64,000 nucleotides of DNA from Gimesia algae (GCF_007746795.1 NZ_CP036343.1:7631029-7695028), one strand, 5' to 3'; shown: positions 1 to 8,105, numbered from the stretch's first letter. Numbers and translations: made by a program. Notes: generated by a model not told the origin, from the letters alone.

Positions 1-245
1 TCCCATTCTGGCGGAAACAGCTCGTGCGTATTCCTGACCTTGAATTCTGTTTCATAATCCCTGCGATGCTCCACGCTTTCGACCTGGAAGCCAAAGCACA
101 ACCAGGCGTCGCAGAGCCCGCGAAACCACTCTGCCCTCAGCTGCTCAGGACCAGCATGAATCGTGATCTGGCTCACCGCCAGTGAGGCTCTGGATTTCAA
201 GTTAAAACGCAATACGTGTTGATAACATTGAGCAACGTCGTTCAT
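1..245 (-). CDS. Hypothetical protein, partial (3' end outside window)
   Basis: An open frame on the minus strand starts at ATG 245 and runs off the left edge without a stop (81 codons). It begins MNDVAQCYQHVLRFNLKSRA and ends, at the window edge, with NTHELFPPEW. A purine-rich stretch (AAGGCAGGG) lies just upstream of the ATG. I do not recognise the family. It is on the same strand as the next genes and the integrase, so it probably belongs to the same integrated element. Confidence 0.5.
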   Translation of the reverse strand, partial: MNDVAQCYQHVLRFNLKSRASLAVSQITIHAGPEQLRAEWFRGLCDAWLCFGFQVESVEHRRDYETEFKVRNTHELFPPEW

Positions 246-463
246 GGCCCTGCCTTTCCAATGTGGAAGCGAAATATCGCTTCCGTGTGTTTTTAAAATG
301 ACTTCCAAAAAAGTGCCGGTCTATTCCCGGCTGTCAGCCGTTTGTACTGCCGTCCCGGTTTGGCTTTCGCCGTTACGCCATTCCTGACGCCCTGGCATCC
401 CAGTTCACGCTGGGGCACCTGCAGTGCCGCCTTTATCGTCGACTGCAGCGACGGTATTAAAAG

Positions 464-700
464 TCAATCCGGGCATTCTGCCGACAGTGGACCAGCTGGC
501 CTGAGTGCCGACATGGCAGCGGTTTCTAAGACTTCCGGAACCTTATCGATTTCACGCACAGTCACAGATCGGTCGTCATGCACGTGCAACTCGTGAGACT
601 GGCCGTCCTGGATGATGGTCTTCGTGCCATCTTGCAGAACAATTTCAACTTGTGTTGAGTTGTAATCGCAGTGTGCTTCAACAGTCACAGTAGTAGTCAT
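464..700 (-). CDS. Small hypothetical protein (78 aa)
   Basis: The chosen start is the ATG at 700, because AAAGGAGCTGAA sits directly before it. An upstream in-frame ATG at 745 would add 15 residues and lacks a comparable site. The protein starts MTTTVTVEAHCDYNSTQVEI and is rich in short beta-type segments (VTVEAHC, VEIVLQDGTK, HELHVHDDRSVTVREI). There is no signal peptide and no membrane segment. Family unknown. It lies between the partial gene at the window edge and the gene at 809-1348, within the integrated element. Confidence 0.6.
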   Translation of the reverse strand: MTTTVTVEAHCDYNSTQVEIVLQDGTKTIIQDGQSHELHVHDDRSVTVREIDKVPEVLETAAMSALRPAGPLSAECPD

Positions 701-808
701 TTCAGCTCCTTTGAAAAAACGATTGATTGAAAGTGCTGGGATCACGGCTCCCAGCGGGCCGGCGTTAAACTTGGACCTGCTGTCCTGGGTAGTCGGCCCT
801 ACCCACCT

Positions 809-1348
809 TCAAGGTTTTACGGTTCGCGGCTTACGATAGACGGCCGCTTCAGTCACGCGGTAGCGCTGGACACTGTCGACGTACCTGTTGGCATCCTGTT
901 CGACGTCTTCCAGATACTCGTTTGCCAGAGCTTCGTCAAAGAAATAACGCGTCGACCGCAGTTCCTGGTCTGGCTTCCAACGGTTCACAACGCGGACACG
1001 AATCAGCCTTTCGAGGCTGAACGGCTCCCCCTGGGGGAGAAGTTCCCAGCACAGTTCACGACCATCATCAGATCCAGTCGCCAATTCGTTCCCCTCAACC
1101 CATTCAAACGGCTGCTGATCTGGTATCACCGGTTCAATGTTCGCAAGGCGGATTCCGCACTGGACGCCTTCAAGCCAGACGCAGGCACAGGCACTGATAA
1201 TGCTGGCAGTACTGCGGGTGACCGCTTCGCCATCGGGTTCCCCGCTACGTTTTTTCTTCCAGTACTTCACACGGGTGCCGACTGAATATGTTTTATTGAA
1301 TTCATCGCAGGCGCGATTGGCATTCTGAATTTGTGTTTCAAGCGACAT
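809..1348 (-). CDS. Hypothetical element/phage protein (179 aa)
   Basis: ATG at 1348 is preceded by AAAGGATTTTCAG, a good ribosome binding site. The N-terminal part contains an SH3-like beta run (VGTRVKYWKKKRSGEPDGEA, about residues 23-42) ending in an acidic-aromatic stretch. The C-terminal third is charged and predicted helical (FFDEALANEYLEDVEQDANR). No catalytic motif is evident and I do not recognise the family. It is the first gene after the hairpin array at 1385-1950 and shares the strand of the integrase, so it is probably cargo or a regulatory gene of the element. Confidence 0.6.
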   Translation of the reverse strand: MSLETQIQNANRACDEFNKTYSVGTRVKYWKKKRSGEPDGEAVTRSTASIISACACVWLEGVQCGIRLANIEPVIPDQQPFEWVEGNELATGSDDGRELCWELLPQGEPFSLERLIRVRVVNRWKPDQELRSTRYFFDEALANEYLEDVEQDANRYVDSVQRYRVTEAAVYRKPRTVKP

Positions 1349-1384
1349 CTGAAAATCCTTTTAGTGAGACAATCCGCTGTCAGC

Positions 1385-1950
1385 GGCCTGCCGGCACGAT
1401 CGCCGGCAGGCCTGGGCTTGTGCCTGCCCTATCAAAATAAAAAACGGGAGGGCCGGGACTGAATGAGCAAACGCACAACGGAATGAATGGTTGTTTGTTG
1501 ACTCCCCGACCAGTCGGCAACGAGCCGACTCCCGTAGACTGTGAAAACCCGTGCGAGCGCCTCCCCAGGTCCTCGCACGGGCTGCAACTGCGGGTAACAT
1601 CCCCCGCAGAAAATGAAAGAGAGCCCGCGCGGGAAACCACCCTCGTAATCCCCACGCGGGTCGCGGTCGCAGGGAACGTCCCCGCAGGCAAATGTGAAAC
1701 CGCCCTGATGTCAGGTTCAATTGCATCAGGGCGGAACTGGCAGGCAAACGGGCCGGTCAGCCTGACATGGTTGCGTTGTGTGAAAAACCCTGCTGATGCC
1801 TCTACTTCACCAGCAGGGACCCGACAGACAAGAGGGCCGTCCGGCCTGCCTGGATTCGAATGTGTGAAAGTCGCACGGGGGGAGTAAAAGCCAACACCCC
1901 CCGCGCGTGAATCGGCGCGGCAGTGCGACACAAGAGAGGTCAGCACTGCG
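1385..1950. repeat. Array of GC-rich hairpins with a shared TGTGAAA box
   Basis: No convincing gene fills this 650-bp stretch, but it holds a series of palindromes. Perfect or near-perfect arms are at 1385-1395/1402-1412 (11 bp), 1512-1518/1524-1530, 1548-1557/1572-1581 (10 bp), 1588-1594/1603-1609, 1700-1710/1724-1734 (11 bp), 1788-1795/1811-1818 (8 bp), 1876-1882/1897-1903 and 1920-1926/1943-1949. At least four large hairpins are preceded on the plus strand by a TGTGAAA-like box (about 1541, 1693, 1778, 1863; a weaker one near 1612). Unit spacing is about 70-86 bp and loops are about 13-15 nt. Stem sequences differ but pairing is kept. On the minus strand each stem is followed by TTT(T)CACA, which resembles a terminator tail. 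Long open frames on both strands here are probably GC artefacts, since the period is not a multiple of three. Confidence 0.7.
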
Positions 1951-1995
1951 GCAGGCTGGTTTGTGTTAGGGTAGCCTGTGCGCCGATGGATCATG

Positions 1996-3039
1996 TTATG
2001 CTCCCTCATTGAAAATACGGATTTGAGGACCAGAGACGTGAGGCAGCACCATCTGCCCCAGCAACTCGCTGGCCTGACGATCTGTATCTGAGACCCGCTT
2101 GGCTCGATAGTGAGTCAGCATTGTCTTGGAGCCTGGGGCATGTCCCAGGCGTTTCGTCGCCACTTCGTCGCTGATGCCCTCGGCAATAATGGTGGCAGCC
2201 GTGGAACGAAGGTGTTTTGACTTCACCCGCTGATCTTCCGGAATGCCGGCCTCACGCTGCATGCGGGTCATCGTGTTGGAGAAGTGTTCGAACGAAAGCG
2301 GTTTACCGGTCTTGCCGTTGATCCAGGGCAACAACGGTTCCCCCTCTTTCGATGGCAGCTTCGCCAGGATGTCGACCACCGCCATCGAACCCAGGGGGAT
2401 TCTCAGAGAGTTGCGGGTTTTGTGATATTTGGCTGGCAGGAACAGTTCTCGTTTCCCCAGCAGCTCGCGATCCTCGGGCCGTTGAATCAGCAGCAGGCCC
2501 CGCCGCCTGAGACCTGTCACCAGTCCCAACACTAAGGCGGCTCGCCAGAACTCGGCAGGCGTGCAACCATCGATCATGGGTGACCGAGCATTCTGAGATG
2601 CTTCGCTGAATTGCTGGATCTGCTCGACGGTAACAACCTGGGGGTCGGTTTCGTCGACGGTCAGCAATTCGCAGTAGGGCGGAAACTCGATGTGACCGTA
2701 ATTTCTGCGCCCGGGGCCGCGTGCTTCTTTAGGGCCTGCCTTTCCGAGGCAGGTATTGAGAAACCCGATTTCATTGTTCAAAGAAATATTGCTGAGCGGC
2801 TTTCCTCGCGGACGGTCATCCTTCCGCTTTGCGAGGTATGCTTCAAGATGCTGATCGGTAATCTCATTGAGGCGCAGATTGATCAGGTTGCAGTACAGAG
2901 TGAACCGGTCAAGAACACGTTTCACATTACTGATGTAAACTGCATTTTTGCCGTGCACACTCAGGCTCTGGATGTACTGCAGGACATAAACTGCCCAGTG
3001 AATTCCGCTGTCATCGGTTAAAACTCTACGCTGCTGCAT
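1996..3039 (-). CDS. Tyrosine-type site-specific recombinase (integrase)
   Basis: This phage/ICE-type integrase (347 aa) cuts and rejoins DNA at the attachment site. An N-terminal SAM-like core-binding domain (about residues 15-100) precedes the catalytic domain. Arg178 lies in VTGLRRRGL, Arg278 in KSKHLRSTAAT, then RLGHAPGS and the nucleophile Tyr311 in LTHYRAK. In box II the usual HxLR histidine is replaced by Lys275 (KHLR), a variant seen in some family members. ATG 3039 is chosen because AAGGAGAAAAGC precedes it; an upstream in-frame start at 3060 has no such site. The gene lies about 750 bp from the 3' end of tRNA-Leu, as expected for an element integrated in that tRNA gene. Confidence 0.92.
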   Translation of the reverse strand: MQQRRVLTDDSGIHWAVYVLQYIQSLSVHGKNAVYISNVKRVLDRFTLYCNLINLRLNEITDQHLEAYLAKRKDDRPRGKPLSNISLNNEIGFLNTCLGKAGPKEARGPGRRNYGHIEFPPYCELLTVDETDPQVVTVEQIQQFSEASQNARSPMIDGCTPAEFWRAALVLGLVTGLRRRGLLLIQRPEDRELLGKRELFLPAKYHKTRNSLRIPLGSMAVVDILAKLPSKEGEPLLPWINGKTGKPLSFEHFSNTMTRMQREAGIPEDQRVKSKHLRSTAATIIAEGISDEVATKRLGHAPGSKTMLTHYRAKRVSDTDRQASELLGQMVLPHVSGPQIRIFNEGA

Positions 3040-3241
3040 GCTTTTCTCCTTGAAAAACAAACAGCGATGAACTCAAAACTCTCCGTAGCTCATCATCGCT
3101 GGTGACCGATCACAGCAATCGCGAGAGGCGGCAAAAGAAAGCGGGCGCGCAGAATCACCCCTGGCGAGAACCGAAGTCTTCACCAGGGGTGTCAGCAAAT
3201 ATGCACGCGTCAGGTCGAAGCAGCGCATAAAAAAATCCCCG

Positions 3242-3370
3242 TTACTTGCCGGCCACACTCCTCAACATCAATTGGAGCAGGGCGATGGTCAAAGTTAATT
3301 GATCACCACCCACGGCAGAAACGAGAATGTTCGGATCTGAATTGTGGTAACAGGCTGACTCAGCCCGCAT
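3242..3370 (-). CDS. Possible small ORF upstream of integrase (42 aa)
   Basis: An open frame from ATG 3370 encodes MRAESACYHNSDPNILVSAV and continues to a stop at 3242. The frame also extends upstream to a TTG at 3430, but that TTG is part of a likely -35 box. Codon use looks reasonable; no strong ribosome binding site is visible. It could be a small leader gene of the integrase transcript or chance. Confidence 0.25.
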   Translation of the reverse strand: MRAESACYHNSDPNILVSAVGGDQLTLTIALLQLMLRSVAGK

Positions 3371-3402
3371 GGTGATGTATTCATAAACTTGTGGCAAGGA
3401 CG

Positions 3403-3430
3403 ATCCTAGCGGGCGATTTAAAATTGTCAA
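3403..3430 (-). promoter_or_regulatory. Candidate sigma-70-type promoter for the integrase
   Basis: On the minus strand TTGACA (3430-3425) is followed after 16 bp by TAGGAT (3408-3403). The match to the vegetative consensus is good. The predicted transcript runs toward the integrase at 3039 with a leader of about 350 nt, which contains a 9-bp hairpin (3156-3164/3183-3191). Confidence 0.45.
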
Positions 3431-3784
3431 TCCAGAAATGAATATTTTTCAAAGGAGGGATTTAACTGTAATGACGCGGAGGGGAAACGATTCTCTGCAG
3501 TGTTTTTGACATTGATGCCGAAGATAGGGAAGCGTAAAGCAGGCACACTGAGACAAACAGGCGCATAAAAAAAGACGACTGCCCCACTCCCCGGAGGGGT
3601 GAGGCGCGCCGCCTGTTTCGTCTACATGGTTGCCACAAATCTAATACATCACCAGAAATGGAGGGCCTTACGGTTGTCCTCCTACCGTGCAGACAATTAC
3701 AGAAATCTTTTTTGCAGCGACTCTCAGTGATGAATCTCAGCCAATTTGGCTAGAATTTTTTTACCACATCAAGTCGTAACATAT

Positions 3785-3869
3785 TGCCCAAGAGAGGATT
3801 CGAACCTCCACATCCATTACAGATACTAGAACCTGAATCTAGCGCGTCTGCCAATTCCGCCACTTGGGC
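3785..3869 (-). tRNA. tRNA-Leu (anticodon CAG)
   Basis: The minus strand reads GCCCAAG...CTTGGGC as a 7-bp acceptor stem with discriminator A at 3785. A D-arm, the anticodon stem CTAGA/TCTAG enclosing the loop TTCAGGT (anticodon CAG), a long variable arm typical of class II tRNAs, and a T-arm with GGTTCGAATCC are all present. Length is 85 nt. CCA is not encoded; the genome continues with ATATG. The 3' end points to the integrase, so it is the likely attB/attL site of the element at 1-3784. Confidence 0.95.
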
Positions 3870-3891
3870 TTTTTACTGATCCCTTTTGATA

Positions 3892-3919
3892 TTATTAACT
3901 TACGTCAATTCTATATCAA
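3892..3919 (-). promoter_or_regulatory. Candidate tRNA-Leu promoter
   Basis: On the minus strand TTGATA (3919-3914), 16 bp, then TAATAA (3897-3892) lies about 22 bp before the tRNA 5' end at 3869. Both spacing and distance fit a vegetative promoter for the tRNA. Confidence 0.4.
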
Positions 3920-4123
3920 CCGTGTGAGACAGAATTTCTGGCTGAGAAACCGGTAAAGTCTGCTTCCGGCTCTGCTCCGCCTCACGGGGAAGCAGGTATA
4001 TTATAGACTTTGGTCCCCTATTTCCAGTCTTACGCCCCGCAAATTTAGGACAACTGCCTGCAGAACGGGGAGCAGGAACCGATTATGCGGGTGATTGCCA
4101 GCCCCGGTTTCTCAGCGTTTGAG

Positions 4124-4840
4124 TCAATTGAGAGACCGCTTCTGCCAGACCATGCCGGGTACGCGGAGTTGATCGTTAAATGTGCCCTGCCATTCGACTT
4201 CCAGTCCGCCCTGCTCCAGCTCTTCCCGGATGATGTTTCCGATCTCTGCACCTTTTGTCTTTTCATCTTTGGGGTCAACAGGGCCAAAGGCCAGATAAAG
4301 GGGCAGTCCATCCACAGCGCGTTCCAGATCCTGATTATGGTAGAAGCAGTAGCCAATCACCGTTTCCGGATGGGGATGCTCTGCCAGATAGACCTGGAAG
4401 ATGTCATACCCGTCGGTTTGTGTGTTGCCTGCGTTCTCCAGTGTGATGAGCCCCCGTTTTTTCATGCCGGCAAACGCCTGATCCAGACGATCACAGTCGG
4501 TCACGGCAGGCCAGTTTTTCTGTTCCGCGCGGTGTGCAGCCAGCCGGGCATCGATGGCAGCGGCGACCTGGGTTTCGTCAAGATCGCCGGGGGCATCCAT
4601 CTCTTCGCAGAAAACGCGCATCAGATCGGTTTTATCATAGAAACCCGAACGAACCAGCCAGTCCATTTCAGTGAGTGCTTCCGCATCCAATCCCATCTGA
4701 GAAACCTTTTGCTTAAGAATCGGTACTTTCAGCAACTGTTTTTTCTCAACCGGCGGTGGTGTGACGGCTGTCTGATTTTGTGCAGAATCACAACCGGACT
4801 GGAGCAGGCAGGCGATGAGCAACAGGTTCCCTAATTTCAT
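4124..4840 (-). CDS. DUF6891-like lipoprotein
   Basis: The protein (238 aa) begins with a lipoprotein-type signal: MKLGNLLLIACLLQSGC, Cys17 as the likely lipidated residue, although the -3 residue (Gln) is not ideal. After a proline-rich linker, residues about 50-235 resemble the DUF6891 family, with DCDRLDQAF followed by a K-R-G-(I/L) step and TDGYDIF; the function of that family is unknown. The ATG at 4840 overlaps the stop of the phosphatase by 4 nt (ATGA), so the two are probably translationally coupled. It is the last gene of a five-gene minus-strand operon starting at 6807. Confidence 0.65.
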   Translation of the reverse strand: MKLGNLLLIACLLQSGCDSAQNQTAVTPPPVEKKQLLKVPILKQKVSQMGLDAEALTEMDWLVRSGFYDKTDLMRVFCEEMDAPGDLDETQVAAAIDARLAAHRAEQKNWPAVTDCDRLDQAFAGMKKRGLITLENAGNTQTDGYDIFQVYLAEHPHPETVIGYCFYHNQDLERAVDGLPLYLAFGPVDPKDEKTKGAEIGNIIREELEQGGLEVEWQGTFNDQLRVPGMVWQKRSLN

Positions 4841-5352
4841 GGCTGCTTATCTTTCCCTGTCAGCTGTTTTTCATGCTTCATGACCCAGTTGTACTGCTCG
4901 GGAGTATCCGGCACCGTGACGCGTCGCTGTTTTGAGATTAACTCGAATGCCTCTGATGTCGTCAGGCCGTGCTGCAGCAATATGCCCGCCGCCGTCATCC
5001 CGGCCCGCCCGATGCCCGCGCGGCAATGCACGACCGTGTGACTGCCAGCCAGAATACCCTGATACAGGGCCCGGGTGAAGTCCGCAAACGCTTCGATGGA
5101 CGCAGGCAGACAACGATCCGCGACGGGAAACGATGTAAACAACATGCCGTGCTGTTCTGCGAGTTGGGGTTCGTCTTCCAGACCGACCTCGATAGCTTCT
5201 TCGTGTTCCAGCAACGAAACAATATGCGAGATTCCCAGCCGCGCGATCCCGGCGAATTCGTCGTCGATCCATTCCCCGGGAACCGGCCTGGCCATCACCG
5301 ACAGCGAGCCGGCGCCGATCGTCTGGATGGGGTAGATGGTTGGTTGGAACAT
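4837..5352 (-). CDS. Dual-specificity / tyrosine protein phosphatase
   Basis: The protein carries the cysteine phosphatase signature HCRAGIGRAG (Cys and Arg of HCX5R), preceded by an Asp/Glu-rich segment and EWIDDEF. It would dephosphorylate phospho-Tyr or phospho-Ser/Thr substrates. About 171 aa from MFQPTIYPI, a normal size for a small cytoplasmic phosphatase. A GTG at 5382 would add ten residues and overlaps the stop of the upstream gene; the ATG at 5352 fits the family start better. The downstream lipoprotein overlaps by 4 nt. Substrate unknown. Confidence 0.85.
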   Translation of the reverse strand: MFQPTIYPIQTIGAGSLSVMARPVPGEWIDDEFAGIARLGISHIVSLLEHEEAIEVGLEDEPQLAEQHGMLFTSFPVADRCLPASIEAFADFTRALYQGILAGSHTVVHCRAGIGRAGMTAAGILLQHGLTTSEAFELISKQRRVTVPDTPEQYNWVMKHEKQLTGKDKQP

Positions 5353-5381
5353 TAGCTTGCCTGTCTCATTAATCAAAATCA

Positions 5382-6029
5382 CTAACCACGATATCCCGTA
5401 CCCGGAACCCGACGTTCAAATTCGTCACACAACCAGGTTTCCTGTACCTGACGTTCGAAATGATCGTGAATGTGAAAGAACTCCTCTTTCGACTTCACCT
5501 GCAGGTATTCCTGTTTCAGATTTCGAAAGCACATCATGCACCCAAATACCCCATTTCCGTAGGGGCTATAGTCGGAATAAAGACAGTTGATACAAGCCTG
5601 GATAAAGAGTCCATCCGGCAATTGCTTCTGGATCTTCAGCAATTTATCTTCCATATCCTCCAACCTTCCGGAAGAGACATATTTAATAGCGTTGTATTCC
5701 AGAGCAATCTGAAATCCCTCTTTATCAATTCCCCCACGGTCGTTTGGCTTACCCAATTCAAAATGAACTGAAAGATCAACTTTGATCAGTTGATTTCGAT
5801 CATTGACTAATACAGGAATTATGAACTCAAAATCACAGTCAACCAGACTGTCCTGATGAATTAGAAAACGATCCGGCAGGCAAACTGATTGTACCGGTTC
5901 CATGTCGTCGAACATTTTTCCCACAAATTCCCAGCCATCCAGATTGATGCGGATGTCGGCACCATCGTTGGTCATGGTGCCGACGATGGTGCCTATGCGG
6001 TCGGTGTATCTGAATTCTGTTTTTTCCAT
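5382..6029 (-). CDS. DUF6304-like protein
   Basis: The 215-aa protein has a beta-rich N-terminal half (RYTDRIGTIVGTM, DIRINLDGWEFVG) and a C-terminal part with CINCLYSDYSPYGNGVFG, MMCFRNLK and a closing ETWLCDEFERRVPGTGYRG. That C-terminal pattern is what I recall of family DUF6304. The cysteine pairs (CINC, CMMC) could bind metal. Its start overlaps the previous gene by 37 nt, and its stop abuts the phosphatase. Function unknown. Confidence 0.7.
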   Translation of the reverse strand: MEKTEFRYTDRIGTIVGTMTNDGADIRINLDGWEFVGKMFDDMEPVQSVCLPDRFLIHQDSLVDCDFEFIIPVLVNDRNQLIKVDLSVHFELGKPNDRGGIDKEGFQIALEYNAIKYVSSGRLEDMEDKLLKIQKQLPDGLFIQACINCLYSDYSPYGNGVFGCMMCFRNLKQEYLQVKSKEEFFHIHDHFERQVQETWLCDEFERRVPGTGYRG

Positions 6030-6571
6030 AAGGTCAAATCACTACTGTTGGCGGAGACTAGAAAATGGCCACACCATGAAAAGCCACAGGCTCTCAGATG
6101 TTCCGAATCAATTTTGCAACAACGGCTGGCCGCACCTGCGATCAATGGCGACTGACAGTCAGAGCAGAAGTATAAATCATAAACGGGCCAGTCAGGTGAA
6201 TGCATTTCTATACTTTCTCCAAACTGATTGCCCCATGGCAGACCGCCACCGTTGATACCACAGGTCTGGATCCATTCGGAAGCAAGAGGGCCAATCCCCT
6301 GACACAACAGCTGCTGCGGCTTGAACCAGTCACCTGTCTCATCATAATCCCGGGCTACTTTTTCGCCTGTCTGACAATCGATCACGCCTCGTCCCTGCGA
6401 TGAAATTACGAGAAGATGGGGACTGTTTTTGGAAAAGCCCAGGTCGGTTAACCCGCCAACAGCCATACTGACCACTCTTTCCCAGCCAACGGGGGATTCC
6501 GCCTCTCGAATCTGATCGAGCAGTGCAATGAGCCGTGCTCTGTTGGGATCTTGCTTTTTAAAAAAGATCAT
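5993..6571 (-). CDS. Hypothetical protein (192 aa)
   Basis: The protein starts MIFFKKQDPNRARLIALLDQ and contains two Cys-containing segments near the C-terminus (FCSDCQSPL, SRCCKID, FSWCGHF) that may form a zinc site. No signal peptide is seen. The start overlaps the upstream membrane gene by 4 nt (ATGA) and the 3' end overlaps the DUF6304-like gene, so it is part of the same operon. Family not recognised. The compact set of small unknown genes resembles immunity-type or stress clusters, but nothing in the sequence proves this. Confidence 0.6.
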   Translation of the reverse strand: MIFFKKQDPNRARLIALLDQIREAESPVGWERVVSMAVGGLTDLGFSKNSPHLLVISSQGRGVIDCQTGEKVARDYDETGDWFKPQQLLCQGIGPLASEWIQTCGINGGGLPWGNQFGESIEMHSPDWPVYDLYFCSDCQSPLIAGAASRCCKIDSEHLRACGFSWCGHFLVSANSSDLTLWKKQNSDTPTA

Positions 6572-6807
6572 TGTGTCCCTCTGGTTCTCAACAGCAATTC
6601 AATCAAGAGTTTTAAATATATGAAATCAATTCTGTGTGTCAGCTGCTTTTGTTTTTTCGAAATCTGGTACTGTAATAACAATGATATCTGCCACGAACCG
6701 GCCTGAGCAATGATCAGTCCCTTGGCAAACAGCAGGATCACCAGAAACAGGAAGACTTTAAGGTAAATCAGGCGTTTGCTGTTGAGATCAACCATGATTG
6801 ACAACAT
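6568..6807 (-). CDS. Small membrane protein
   Basis: 79 aa, or 75 aa if translation starts at the second ATG (6795, MVDLNSKR). One clear membrane segment (LIYLKVFLFLVILLFAKGLI), then a second amphipathic or hydrophobic stretch near the C-terminus (FIYLKLLIELLL). Overlaps the next gene by 4 nt. It is the first gene of the operon running to 4124. Function unknown. Confidence 0.5.
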   Translation of the reverse strand: MLSIMVDLNSKRLIYLKVFLFLVILLFAKGLIIAQAGSWQISLLLQYQISKKQKQLTHRIDFIYLKLLIELLLRTRGTQ

Positions 6808-6900
6808 TTAATAATTTCATCGAAATATGATATTAAAAGTCTGGTATCAACTGAGGATGACACGTTACTTCAATGGGATCAATGAAATATTCGCCGATGT

Positions 6901-7637
6901 TATGAATGTATATTCATATCCCCGAATTATATTCGGCCCCACCCATTTTTTTTTTCGTGTCATTTCGTGTTTTTCGTGGTAGAAGATTCCAGTTCGAACG
7001 TTTCACCGGTTTCCATTGCGAGGCGAAACTGGTGTGTACCGCCCCTGTTGCATGACAGGTTGGTGACTTGAAACTTTAATCTGCGATTGCCCTGACAGTT
7101 TCCTGTTGTCTGCGACAACCCCGGATTGCATCCGGGGGCACCCTTTCTTTTTCATGAGCTGTAATGAGTCAGCTGCGGTTTCTGCAGATCGGGAGACAAC
7201 CGGAACTAACGCTTAATGGCTAATCGGGAACCAGCCTACGGCGAATGGCACAGGCACCTTTCTATTCATTTTTTTAGCATTCTGTGGTTCGGGATTTTCA
7301 TCTGTGGGGTATGGGAGACGATCTTTATAATTTGATGTGAACCAGGTAGTGATGCTGTTTACGTAATCACTGTCGGGGCAAGCCAACTGTGCCACACGCA
7401 TGTCTGGTTTTGTAAGACACATTGCAATTAATTTTGAGGTTTCCGTGTCACAGCCCGGCTTGTCCGGCCGTATCGAATGGATATAGGAATCCCGGTTCTG
7501 GATTGTACGTGGTAGCTGCGACCTCCTGCTCGCTGCGCTCGGCCCGAATTACATTCGGGCTTACCCCTGCATCAGGAGCGGGAACTGGTTTTTCGGGCAG
7601 CGTCAGGCAAGCGAGCTGTGCCACCGGCATGAGAGGG
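6901..7637. repeat. Cluster of dispersed palindromic intergenic repeats
   Basis: The 1.24 kb between 6808 and 8047 has no convincing gene. It holds palindromes of one type: 6922-6936 (CCGAAT/ATTCGG), 7119-7137 (CCCCGGAT-TGC-ATCCGGGG) and 7542-7560 (GCCCGAAT-TAC-ATTCGGGC), all with a TRY loop. 6901-6918 is another palindrome (TATGAAT/ATTCATA). Two copies of a GGCAAGC..CTGTGCCAC..GCATG motif lie at about 7378-7405 and 7606-7631; short minus-strand frames read VAQLAC there. A TTTCGTG triplet repeat lies at 6954-6980. Such elements look like REP-type dispersed repeats, not genes. Confidence 0.6.
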
Positions 7638-8047
7638 CGTTGAGTAATGTACGTTGTTTTGGTGTTCAATCTGCTTTTCTATCCGGGGTGTCTGGTGACT
7701 GTGATACCGTTGCATGGTGAAATATTTTCTATAGAGGCGTGGGGGCGTCAAGGGGGATGGGAGGAAAAGATGTGGCGATATAGGTTGATACAGGACCGAT
7801 ATGGTGCGACGCCGGGACGGTTTCGGAGTGAAAGCCTGCGAAGTGCGTCGACCCGCAGGCATACACTGGGAACTGGTGCGGTTATGCAAACTGATTATCT
7901 GGAAAAAAGGGGTGTGAATCGGGTGCACACAACGAACAAGTGTCGCGTGTTTCAGTGCACTGTAAACTGGGCACGCGCGCGACTCAGAACAACGCTTATC
8001 TCCGTTGGCGTGACCGAGTCAAGTTCATTTTTTTCAGTCGCGCAAAA

Positions 8048-8087
8048 TCAAAGCCCGGCTCCTGTTATGAAAGCAGCCGGGCTTTAT
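8048..8087 (-). terminator. Rho-independent terminator of cstA
   Basis: 10-bp arms AAGCCCGGCT (8051-8060) and AGCCGGGCTT (8075-8084) with a 14-nt loop lie 20 bp after the cstA stop. On the minus strand the stem is followed by TTGATTTTG, a weak T tract. Confidence 0.75.
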
Positions 8088-8105
8088 GAACTGATTCAGC
8101 CGGAA

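Larger units (their letters stand above)
3223..3623. repeat. Direct repeats and hairpins between integrase and tRNA
   Basis: The 13-mer GCGCATAAAAAAA occurs at 3223-3235 and again at 3561-3573 in the same orientation. Hairpins lie at 3156-3164/3183-3191 (CACCCCTGG arms) and around 3573-3578/3618-3623 (AGACGA/TCGTCT), the latter enclosing a second GC-rich hairpin near 3583-3601. Between an integrase gene and its tRNA target these may be arm-type integrase sites. That function is inference; only the repeats are seen. Confidence 0.45.

Noticed and set aside
1385..1950. CRISPR array
   Set aside because: Spacing is regular but the repeats are short boxes and variable hairpins, not identical 25-40 bp repeats; no cas genes are near.
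1380..2009. 209-codon minus-strand frame and a 134-codon plus-strand frame over the hairpin array
   Set aside because: Both frames are open because the DNA is GC rich and hairpin structured; the repeat period is not a multiple of three and no protein family is seen.
3073..3258. 61-codon minus-strand frame between the integrase and its promoter
   Set aside because: No ribosome site and it spans the hairpin at 3156-3191; not supported as a gene.
7213..7669. Three short frames of 69-73 codons (VAQLAC type)
   Set aside because: They overlap each other and the palindromic repeats, have no ribosome sites, and repeat each other because the DNA motif is repeated.
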